A DNA stretch of 5,633 nt from Odoribacteraceae bacterium (lineage in GTDB: Bacteria > Bacteroidota > Bacteroidia > Bacteroidales > Marinifilaceae), in the NCBI GenBank assembly GCA_031267995.1, contig JAIRXZ010000003.1:1-5633 (forward strand), in the 5' to 3' direction. Both the position numbers and the translations under genes were made by a program. The notes under the pieces were generated by a model, which saw only the letters and a list, made by a program, of their open reading frames with translations, was not told the origin of the DNA and made no database searches. Shown piece after piece: positions 1 through 5,341 of the stretch (position 1 is its first letter; each line of letters starts with the position of its first letter).

Positions 1-15
1 ACAAAAAGCATATTG

Positions 16-2967
16 ATGAAACAAGTGAACGTGAAAGAGACTACCTCCTGTTTACAAACAGGAACACCCCAAGAAAATACGAGACCGGAAAACCGGTGCA
101 GCGGGCAACGCTCCCGCCGCGGGCGAGCAACCATACCTTGTATAGTTGCCCGCCTTTTTTCATGCGCGCGTGTAAACTTATTTGTATTGGCCGCGATCCT
201 GGCCTTCGCCGCATCCTGCATGACGCATGTCAACGAGGGCAATCCCGCCGCCGGCGACGGGGAACACCTCGTCACCCTCTCATTCACCGTCCCCGGCGCA
301 CCCACCCGCGCGATGGACGAGACCGCCGTCGAAACCATCGACGTCCTCCTCTTTGACCCGTCGACGGACAACATCGTTTACCGAGCTATCGGCACCAAAC
401 CCGTCTCCAACCAATTCACCGTCAAACTGCCGGCGAACACCTATAATATAGTGGTGCTGGCCAACGCCCGCGCGATGATCCCCGCCGCGTACCCTCCCGC
501 CACCACGGGAGCATCGTTCACCAATGACAGCCGTGAAGACGTCCTCGCCGCCATCACCAAAAGCATCGCCCCCGTCACCTCCCACCAGTGGCCGGCCACC
601 TTCGACCGTATTCCGATGTGGGGCTACAGCGATGGCTTCGTGGTCGGCACCTCCTCCCCCACCATCAACCTCACCAGGATGGTCGCCAAGGTGGACATCA
701 CCGTGGGCGGCGCGGTGGTTGACTTCTGGCTGGCAAATGTTCGCCTCTATAATTACAGCATCGCGGGCAGCATCGCCCCCGCCGCCCTTCCTCCTACCGC
801 TCCCGCCGGCGACCGGTACGATGGCTACGACATCACCCAGTGGAGCAACATCCCTGCCGGCATCAAGGCTTACGCCCCCCACCTTCCCACCGGTGTCAAG
901 GCCACGGACGACTACATTGCCTACAACGCCGACCTCTCCGATACCAGGGACATCGTCGAGTACAAGGATAATATTTACGCCTTCGAAGCCGCTGCCGGCG
1001 TGACGTATCCCGCTGCCGGCTGGAAACAAAACACCTGCCTCGTCATCGGCGGATATTATCAAAGCACCGCCTTCCTCACCTACTACCGCGTGGAGTTCGC
1101 GAACACCACGAACGGCCAGCTTCCCCTCCTCCGCAATCATAAATATAATGTCACCATCACCGGCGTCTCCGCCCACGGCTACCCCACGCCGGAGGATGCT
1201 TACAACAACCCTCCGTCCAATATTACCGTCCAAATCACCGCGTGGAACGACGGCGGCCTGGACGACATCACCTTCGATCCCCAGAATTACCTGGCCGTCG
1301 ACAAGAGCGAACTCACCTTCTACGCCGCTGGCGGCAACAAAAGCATGGCAGCCATCACGGACTTCCCCTCCGGCTGGACGGTGGATGCTAACGATCTCCC
1401 CACCTGGTTAACGATCACCGCTCCCGTCCTCGACGGTTCCGACATCGCTCACGGGTTGCAGGACGTGAAGACAACCCTCACCCTCGCGGCCAGCACCACC
1501 TCCGTCCCCCGCGCAACCGAGTTCTACATCGTCGCCGGCAACCTCCGCAAGAAGATCATCGTCACGCAAAGCGCCGAGGAGGAGTTCTCCATCTTCATCA
1601 CCGACCTCTCCGGCAACCCTATCGACGAACTCGTGTTCGGCCCGGACGGGGCCATCCCCGCCACGAAGCAGTTCCGCGTCACGTGGCTCCCGGCAGACGC
1701 CGATTGCGACGTCGCTCTAGCCCCCGTCTCCGGCATGCCCCCCTTCACCTTCAACACCACCGGGACGGGCATCGACCCCGCCACCGCCTCCCCCTTCACC
1801 GGCGGATCGGCGGTCATCACCATCCAGCCAAACGACCTGGCGCCGGGAGATCCGGATTGCCTCTCCCGCCTGGACTTCTCCGTCGCCAACAACGGCCAGT
1901 ACCGGATGGCCGTCCTCTACCTCCGCCAAATCAACAAATACATCATCGTGGAGGGGAACGCCGGGGAATACGCGGTCGGCAACACGACGCCCCACACCTT
2001 CATCGTCAAGAGCAACATCCCGTGGTACTCCATGTTCGACGGGGAAAAGGGTGACGAGTTTACCCTGGTAAAGACGAAAACGGCCAACGGCGGCCCGAAC
2101 CCCGAAGGAGAAATTTTCGAGTTCACGCTCAATAACGTGGTGGGCGCCGAGGCAACCTTCTCCTTCAAAAGCAACGAAAATTTTGAAACCTACGCCGAGG
2201 CCCGCATCGAGGGCATCGCCCTCCCTTACGTCACCCTGGGCGAGACGACGTACAGCACGAACGCCACCGCGCCATCCCCCGCCAACATCTCCATGACCAC
2301 CAACATCCCCTTCGGCGAGCTTAGCGCGACGGTCACCGGCTCCGGTGGACTGGTCACCAGCGCGGCCATCGAGTCCGGCCCCAAACTAAAGGTAAACTTC
2401 GCGGCCAACCCGCTAACGGACATGACATTCCAAACCTATACCGTTCAAGTAAAACACGACGGCCAAGTGATGGCCACCCTCACCGTGTACGTGTCCGGCT
2501 CCGGCTGGGAGCCGATGGGCGGCAAACTCGTTGAACCGACAATACGATTCGTGTATGTGGATAAATTTCTGACGGACGAGACGAATTGCCCGGCCGGATC
2601 CTCCACGCCGCGATCATCGAATGATGCCATGTGGTACGAACTCTGGCTGGGGAGTATGAGCATCGCCCCGGGAAGCATCATTGACGGTACCGGGATACGC
2701 TACCCGAACAAATATGGTGTGATATGGTATGGAACCGCCTTGCAGGAAGCGACACTTGTCGCAACAGACGAACCTGCAAGTTATTACACGCTGCCATGTG
2801 TATGGAATCAGACTATACTAAGCGAAGACGTCGGGCACATCGATTTGAACACTACCCCCGTGGGCGGATCAGCAGGAGAACTGATCCGTTACCCTTACGG
2901 GCAATACGTTCGCTCAAACAGTACATACTTCACTGTATACTACATATGCGTCGTCTGGGAACCCTGA
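16..2967 (+). CDS. Fimbrillin/Mfa-like lipoprotein with BACON-like domain
   Basis: Predicted outer-surface lipoprotein of 983 residues, probably a fimbrial subunit, anchor or adhesin. A hydrophobic stretch (about residues 54-66, NLFVLAAILAFAA) ends in a lipobox AASC with Cys68 as the lipidated residue. Next come a TRAMDE motif (97-102), the strand TIDVLLFD, and, near residue 408, ITAWNDGG. This pattern is typical of the Bacteroidales FimA/Mfa/FimB superfamily. Residues ~426-520 look like a BACON or Ig-like module (LAVDKSELTFYAAGG, then GWTVDANDLPTWLTI, ending KKIIVTQSA). Residues ~525-840 are beta-rich without a recognised motif. The C-terminal ~145 residues contain Cys858, Cys928 and Cys978. 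ATG16 follows an in-frame TTG and is the only in-frame ATG before the signal peptide. It gives an unusually long, Arg-rich leader crossing a terminator-like hairpin, so the start is doubtful. The gene lies 11 nt before the next reading frame. The family is fairly sure; the exact fimbrial role is inferred. Confidence 0.88.
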   Translation: MKQVNVKETTSCLQTGTPQENTRPENRCSGQRSRRGRATIPCIVARLFSCARVNLFVLAAILAFAASCMTHVNEGNPAAGDGEHLVTLSFTVPGAPTRAMDETAVETIDVLLFDPSTDNIVYRAIGTKPVSNQFTVKLPANTYNIVVLANARAMIPAAYPPATTGASFTNDSREDVLAAITKSIAPVTSHQWPATFDRIPMWGYSDGFVVGTSSPTINLTRMVAKVDITVGGAVVDFWLANVRLYNYSIAGSIAPAALPPTAPAGDRYDGYDITQWSNIPAGIKAYAPHLPTGVKATDDYIAYNADLSDTRDIVEYKDNIYAFEAAAGVTYPAAGWKQNTCLVIGGYYQSTAFLTYYRVEFANTTNGQLPLLRNHKYNVTITGVSAHGYPTPEDAYNNPPSNITVQITAWNDGGLDDITFDPQNYLAVDKSELTFYAAGGNKSMAAITDFPSGWTVDANDLPTWLTITAPVLDGSDIAHGLQDVKTTLTLAASTTSVPRATEFYIVAGNLRKKIIVTQSAEEEFSIFITDLSGNPIDELVFGPDGAIPATKQFRVTWLPADADCDVALAPVSGMPPFTFNTTGTGIDPATASPFTGGSAVITIQPNDLAPGDPDCLSRLDFSVANNGQYRMAVLYLRQINKYIIVEGNAGEYAVGNTTPHTFIVKSNIPWYSMFDGEKGDEFTLVKTKTANGGPNPEGEIFEFTLNNVVGAEATFSFKSNENFETYAEARIEGIALPYVTLGETTYSTNATAPSPANISMTTNIPFGELSATVTGSGGLVTSAAIESGPKLKVNFAANPLTDMTFQTYTVQVKHDGQVMATLTVYVSGSGWEPMGGKLVEPTIRFVYVDKFLTDETNCPAGSSTPRSSNDAMWYELWLGSMSIAPGSIIDGTGIRYPNKYGVIWYGTALQEATLVATDEPASYYTLPCVWNQTILSEDVGHIDLNTTPVGGSAGELIRYPYGQYVRSNSTYFTVYYICVVWEP
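46..63. repeat. 8-bp-arm inverted repeat near the 5' end
   Basis: TCCTGTTT at 46-53 and AAACAGGA at 56-63 are perfect reverse complements separated by AC. Such a short spacing favours a dyad binding site for a dimeric regulator over an RNA hairpin. It lies inside the doubtful N-terminal part of the lipoprotein frame, so it may in fact be upstream of the real start. Nothing else identifies a binding protein. Confidence 0.5.
84..97 (+). repeat. Short stem-loop with AAAA loop
   Basis: ACCGG (84-88) and CCGGT (93-97) pair perfectly around an AAAA loop. This is the second of three consecutive inverted repeats in the first 160 nt. As RNA it would be a compact hairpin just before the terminator-like one. 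The arms are short and could be chance in GC-rich sequence. Confidence 0.4.
101..160 (+). terminator. Terminator-like hairpin before the signal peptide
   Basis: Two nested pairings share the same 3' arm. GCGGGCAAC (101-109) is a perfect complement of GTTGCCCGC (145-153). Alternatively GCGGG (119-123), CAAC (128-131) and ATAC (133-136) pair with CCCGC (149-153), GTTG (145-148) and GTAT (140-143). Either stem is followed by C and TTTTTT (155-160), the form of a rho-independent terminator. Mutually exclusive 5' arms sharing one 3' arm are also seen in attenuators. It lies inside the apparent coding region, 57 nt before the lipobox Cys codon. It could end an upstream transcript, attenuate this gene, or be coincidental coding sequence. 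Confidence 0.55.
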
Positions 2968-2978
2968 AAACAAAAAAG

Positions 2979-3440
2979 ATGAAAACGATTGTAGACATGA
3001 CAATAGGCCGCCCGACGACACCGAACAACACGGGGAAAAACGCGCCCGAAATGGCCGCCAACGCGGGAAAACCGGCAACGATCGCGGGTGAAATCACGCC
3101 CCGCGTCCGCGTGGAGAGAAAAAACTCGCGCGAGATAAAAGAAAACTCGCGCGAGATATTCCAAAACTCGCGCGAGATAAAAGAAAACTCGCGCGAGATA
3201 TCTCAAAACTCGCGCGAGATAAAAGAAAACTCGCGCGAGATATCCCAAAACTCGCGCGAGATAAAAGAAAACTCGCGCGAGATATTCCAAAACTCGCGCG
3301 AGATAGAAAAAAACTCGCGCGAGATATTTTTGAAATCGCGCGAGATTTTTTCCCCCGCGCGGGCGAACTCCCCTCGCCGACCCCGAAAACTCGAACCCGT
3401 TCAGCCGGGACAACATATCAACTACCTGAAAACTGTATAA
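2979..3440 (+). CDS. NSREI heptad-repeat protein, function unknown
   Basis: Putative 153-residue protein that I do not recognise. Residues 1-48 are unremarkable (MKTIVDMTIGRPTT, then Gly/Ala/Pro-containing sequence). Residues 49-125 are eleven heptads: ten of the form NSREIxx and a last KSREIFS. The two variable residues alternate between KE and FQ or SQ, giving a 14-residue super-repeat. The tail (126-153) is rich in Pro and Arg. There is no signal peptide, membrane segment or cysteine. Only one strongly hydrophobic position per heptad is constant, which is weak for a classic coiled coil. The start is supported by an A-rich context (AAAAAAGATG) 11 nt after the lipoprotein stop, and the stop lies 11 nt before the next ATG. 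Against coding: the period is a multiple of three, and the opposite strand is open here too. The repeat may therefore be a DNA or RNA element that happens to be open. Confidence 0.55.
   Translation: MKTIVDMTIGRPTTPNNTGKNAPEMAANAGKPATIAGEITPRVRVERKNSREIKENSREIFQNSREIKENSREISQNSREIKENSREISQNSREIKENSREIFQNSREIEKNSREIFLKSREIFSPARANSPRRPRKLEPVQPGQHINYLKTV
3125..3344. repeat. 21-bp tandem array of CTCGCGCGAG palindromes
   Basis: CTCGCGCGAG, a perfect 10-bp palindrome, occurs ten times with starts at 3125, 3146, 3167, 3188, 3209, 3230, 3251, 3272, 3293 and 3314, exactly 21 bp apart. An eleventh, ATCGCGCGAG, starts at 3335. The 11-bp spacers alternate between ATAAAAGAAAA and the ATATYYCAAAA type (ATATTCC, ATATCTC or ATATCCC plus AAAA), making a 42-bp higher-order unit. 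Spacers degenerate after the ninth core. A related palindrome, CCCGCGCGGG, follows at 3354-3363. GC-rich cores in AT-rich spacers phased at two helical turns resemble arrays bound by dimeric proteins. As RNA, every core could pair with any other. The array also encodes the NSREI heptads. Confidence 0.95.
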
Positions 3441-3451
3441 ATTATAAAACC

Positions 3452-4582
3452 ATGAAACAAAAAACTAGAATCGCGAAATCAAAGGCCAGGACGATAAAAC
3501 AAAAGTCCGCGGCCATGCAAAAGAAGGCCATGGCCATGAAACAAAAAGCCCTGGCACTGAGAAAAAAGAACTCCGTCGCGAACCAACTGCTCGTGCTCCT
3601 GAAAACGAGCCTGGAAGTATGCCTCGGCCACGAGATCTTCAATTTCAACTTCAGGGAAAAAATCTCGCGGAAAATGCAAGTCGTCCACGCCATCATGGTG
3701 GCCGCCATCGGCCTCGACTACGGCAATATCACGCCCGCCCTTCTTAGCCAAGTCGCCGGGTGGCACGGCACCATCATCGCACAAATGGGCTGTATCAGAA
3801 CGCTATTGGACGGCCTGGTGGAACGACAATCTACCCTGTCCGTGCCCAATGACTACATCACCCTGCTCACCACCAACCTCGCGAAACTCGACAAACTGTC
3901 CGCCAAACGCGCCAAGGGGGAGATCACGGCCAAGGAGCTGCGCTCGCGCAACACGACGCTCAAACTAACGGTAGCCTACTCCCTGCACACCATCAGAATC
4001 TGGGTTTTCGGGCAACACGCCGACGGGACGCTCAGCACCGATGACGTGCACGACCTCGGCTTCCTCCTCCCCGGCGAAATGGCCGGCTATCGCGGGAAAA
4101 GCGACCCGACAGACGCCGTCGCCGAGGCCAAACCGCTGATCATTACCGCCAACATGATGCGCGTGATCATCGACCAGGCAACCGTCAAAAACGCCGGCCC
4201 GGTGATGCACGGGTGGCCTCACGGTATTCGCATGGCCATCTTGCTGATCCTCGCCGACGACGGCGAAACGGAGATCCTGCGCCTGATGACAACCCGGCTG
4301 CATACCGATATCGAGATGCCGGCCGATTGCCACGGCAAGCAATATATCGTGAAGGCGGCTTTCCTGAAGCACGTCAACGACACGCCGCGATGGAGCGCCG
4401 GCGCGCAGTTTAGCATGCCGAAGGATACGACCGACCTCGCCCACGCCCTCGACCAACAACACTACGAGGAGTACGAGGCTAGCCTCCGCACCGTGGAGCA
4501 ACACCACCAGGAGATCAAACGCCTTCACGCCGAGCTGGCAGAGGCGCACGCCAAGCTGGGGGGCGAGGCTCCCGCGAATTGA
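3452..4582 (+). CDS. Uncharacterised protein, basic N-terminus and coiled coil
   Basis: A 376-residue protein that I do not recognise. Residues 4-38 form five Lys-led heptads (KTRIAKS, KARTIKQ, KSAAMQK, KAMAMKQ, KALALRK). There is no Asp or Glu before about residue 54, so the strongly basic end may bind nucleic acid or another polyanion (inference). The core (~40-330) is mixed alpha/beta with no membrane segment or signal peptide. Memorable motifs for searches are GFLLPGE, MRVIIDQATVKNAGPV, HGWPHGIR, MTTRLHTDIEMP, HGKQYIVKAAFLKHV and FSMP. Residues ~335-370 (YEEYEASLRTVEQHHQEIKR onward) look like a coiled coil. ATG3452 is 11 nt after the preceding stop with an A/T-rich leader (ATTATAAAACC), which suits Bacteroidota. 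Codon use matches the main part of the lipoprotein gene, with mostly C- or G-ending codons. Coding is convincing; function is unknown. Confidence 0.85.
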   Translation: MKQKTRIAKSKARTIKQKSAAMQKKAMAMKQKALALRKKNSVANQLLVLLKTSLEVCLGHEIFNFNFREKISRKMQVVHAIMVAAIGLDYGNITPALLSQVAGWHGTIIAQMGCIRTLLDGLVERQSTLSVPNDYITLLTTNLAKLDKLSAKRAKGEITAKELRSRNTTLKLTVAYSLHTIRIWVFGQHADGTLSTDDVHDLGFLLPGEMAGYRGKSDPTDAVAEAKPLIITANMMRVIIDQATVKNAGPVMHGWPHGIRMAILLILADDGETEILRLMTTRLHTDIEMPADCHGKQYIVKAAFLKHVNDTPRWSAGAQFSMPKDTTDLAHALDQQHYEEYEASLRTVEQHHQEIKRLHAELAEAHAKLGGEAPAN

Positions 4583-4740
4583 GCGCCTCCCCCCTCCCGA
4601 ACGGGTAAGGTTTAATCGCCGTCGGTTAGCCGCCGCCCGTCGGGGAGACGATGAATGTTTTTTACTTTCATTGTTTCATATCCAAGAATGTTCGTTTTGA
4701 AAACGACACGCGCTTGATAGTATCCGCTCTGCAGCGCACC
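4583..4740. other. Intergenic spacer after the third gene
   Basis: I see no credible gene here. It has a four-base-pair dyad CCCG-AA-CGGG at 4596-4605, a GC-rich stretch around 4616-4650, an AT-rich stretch with T6 near 4660, and an odd palindrome TCGTTTT-G-AAAACGA at 4692-4706. It is most simply the 3' untranslated region leading into the terminator at 4741. I found no TAnnTTTG-type Bacteroidota promoter. Confidence 0.5.
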
Positions 4741-4802
4741 GCTCCCCCGGGCCTTGAATCCGCGACGGCTACAAGGAACTCCCCGGGGGAGCTTCATTTT
4801 TT
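4741..4802 (+). terminator. Rho-independent terminator of the three-gene unit
   Basis: GCTCCCCCGGG (4741-4751) pairs perfectly with CCCGGGGGAGC (4782-4792). Inside, CCTTG (4752-4756) pairs with CAAGG (4772-4776), so the stem continues past a small bulge. The stem is followed by TTCA and TTTTTT (4797-4802). This is a very stable GC hairpin with a U tract, 158 nt after the stop of the third gene and in the right orientation to end its transcript. The stem could also act in the other direction, but no matching U tract (an A run before the hairpin) is present. Confidence 0.82.
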
Positions 4803-4827
4803 GATTCCCGATGGGTTTTTGGGAAGG

Positions 4828-4962
4828 GCTTTCCGGGTCCTGAGACGTAGCATGCTACGTCTCTACTGATGTGCGGATATGGCTTGGACGACCTCTGTTG
4901 TACGGATGGGTTGGACGACCTCTGTAGAGACGTAGCGTGCTACGTCTCAGGAACCGGAAAGC
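4828..4962. repeat. 135-bp element with 39-bp inverted ends (MITE-like)
   Basis: The left end (4828-4866) and right end (4924-4962) are inverted copies matching at 37 of 39 positions, from GCTTTCCGG outside to CTCTAC inside. Each end contains its own 22-bp near-palindrome (GAGACGTAGC, two variable bases, GCTACGTCTC) at 4842-4863 and 4927-4948. The 57-bp centre holds a tandem duplication. No protein is encoded, so if mobile it would need a transposase elsewhere. Transcribed, it folds into one long hairpin. The GTAGAGACG...CGTCTCTAC end type resembles palindromic intergenic repeats I recall from several bacterial groups, but that is unchecked. Confidence 0.85.
4870..4925. repeat. Imperfect tandem duplication inside the 135-bp element
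   Basis: Two adjacent copies of about 27 bp begin TGTGCGGATATGGCTTGG and TGTACGGATGGGTTGG, and both end GACGACCTCTG. The neighbouring shorter element (4980-5059) has only one such unit in its centre. The duplication is therefore specific to this copy. Confidence 0.75.
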
Positions 4963-4979
4963 AATCGCACCCCATATGT

Positions 4980-5059
4980 GAGACGTAGCACGCTACGTCT
5001 CTACTGATGTACGGATATGGGTTTGACGATCTCTGTAGAGACGTAGCATGCGACGTTTC
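4980..5059. repeat. Shorter relative of the 135-bp element
   Basis: It has the same order as the neighbour: a 22-bp palindromic end at 4980-5001 with central AC, then CTACTGATGT, a single GGATATGG...GACGA unit, CTCTGTA, and a second end at 5038-5059. The right end is degraded (GCGACGTTTC instead of GCTACGTCTC). It lacks the outer GCTTTCCGG extension. It looks like an older or partly decayed copy in the same orientation. Confidence 0.8.
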
Positions 5060-5072
5060 TACACAAAGAGGT

Positions 5073-5093
5073 GGGCGCCCGTGATGGGCGCCC
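5073..5093. repeat. GGGCGCCC hairpin
   Basis: Two copies of the self-palindromic octamer GGGCGCCC (5073-5080 and 5086-5093) flank GTGAT, giving an 8-bp stem with a 5-nt loop. No T run follows, so a terminator role is unlikely. It marks the edge between the GAGACGTAGC-type elements and the GTAGGGGCGA-type elements. Confidence 0.6.
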
Positions 5094-5114
5094 CGGGGTT
5101 TACTGGAAAATGTT

Positions 5115-5208
5115 GTAGGGGCGAAAAATTATTAGCCCATACCCCCGTGTGCGCCCCCGACGTGTTTTGCTTTACAGGCGGTGAGGGCGAATAATTATTC
5201 GCCCCTAC
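5115..5208. repeat. 94-bp element with GTAGGGGCGAA inverted ends
   Basis: GTAGGGGCGAA at the left and TTCGCCCCTAC at the right are 11-bp inverted ends. The right end includes a perfect 20-bp palindrome at 5185-5204 (arms GGGCGAATAA). The left end has a related one at 5119-5138 with two changes. The middle carries a CGTGTGCGCCCCC copy (5146-5158). It is non-coding and small, like a MITE or REP-type palindromic element. A further GTAGGGGCGA end lies at 5284-5293. Confidence 0.7.
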
Positions 5209-5212
5209 AGTT

Positions 5213-5266
5213 TTACCGGTGTTGTCGTTGGGCGGGAAAGGGCACACCCGCGTGTGCGCCCCCACG
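5213..5266. repeat. Direct repeat copy 1 (TTACCGGTGTTG...CGTGTGCGCCCCC)
   Basis: TTACCGGTGTTGTCGTTGGG (5213-5232), then CGGGAAAG, then a 22-bp near-palindrome (5240-5261) and CCCCACG. The first part recurs at 5597-5616 and the palindromic part at 5569-5590. The copies lie in the same orientation. Confidence 0.75.
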
Positions 5267-5281
5267 TTTCGTTGGAGAATG

Positions 5282-5312
5282 CTGTAGGGGCGACCCTCGC
5301 GGTCGCCCTTTT
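5282..5312 (+). repeat. GTAGGGGCGACC hairpin with short T tract
   Basis: GGGCGACC (5288-5295) pairs with GGTCGCCC (5301-5308) around CTCGC, followed by TTTT. It belongs to the same GTAGGGGCG family as the element at 5115. It could act as a weak intrinsic terminator on the plus strand, but no gene lies directly upstream. I read it primarily as an interspersed palindromic repeat. Confidence 0.6.
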
Positions 5313-5341
5313 ATCATCGGCACGCGTTTAGCGGCCCGAAA

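Noticed and set aside
1..15. Promoter or ribosome binding site for the first gene
   Set aside because: Only 15 bases precede ATG16. They are A-rich but too few to call a promoter.
280..1233. Long minus-strand open frame opposite the lipoprotein gene (317 residues)
   Set aside because: It is a shadow of the GC-rich, C-ending codons of the plus gene. Its translation is Gly/Val/Asp-rich with no recognisable family features.
3122..3350. CRISPR array
   Set aside because: The period is only 21 bp, repeats are 10 bp, spacers are two recurring AT-rich types, and no cas gene is near.
2940..3416. Minus-strand frame with YLARVFF/YLARVLE repeats (158 residues)
   Set aside because: It is open only because the 21-bp repeat has a period divisible by three. 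It has no start context and would run against the operon.
4741..4792. tRNA or other standard structured RNA from the long GC stem
   Set aside because: The arms enclose only 30 nt and there is no anticodon or T arm. A terminator with a U tract explains it fully.
4612..4797. Small minus-strand frame (61 residues) starting in the terminator stem
   Set aside because: Its start codon lies at the end of the terminator hairpin and no promoter or family resemblance is visible.
4651..4869. Small plus-strand frame (72 residues, MNVFYFHCF...)
   Set aside because: It runs straight through the strong terminator and into the 135-bp palindromic element, and its composition looks random.
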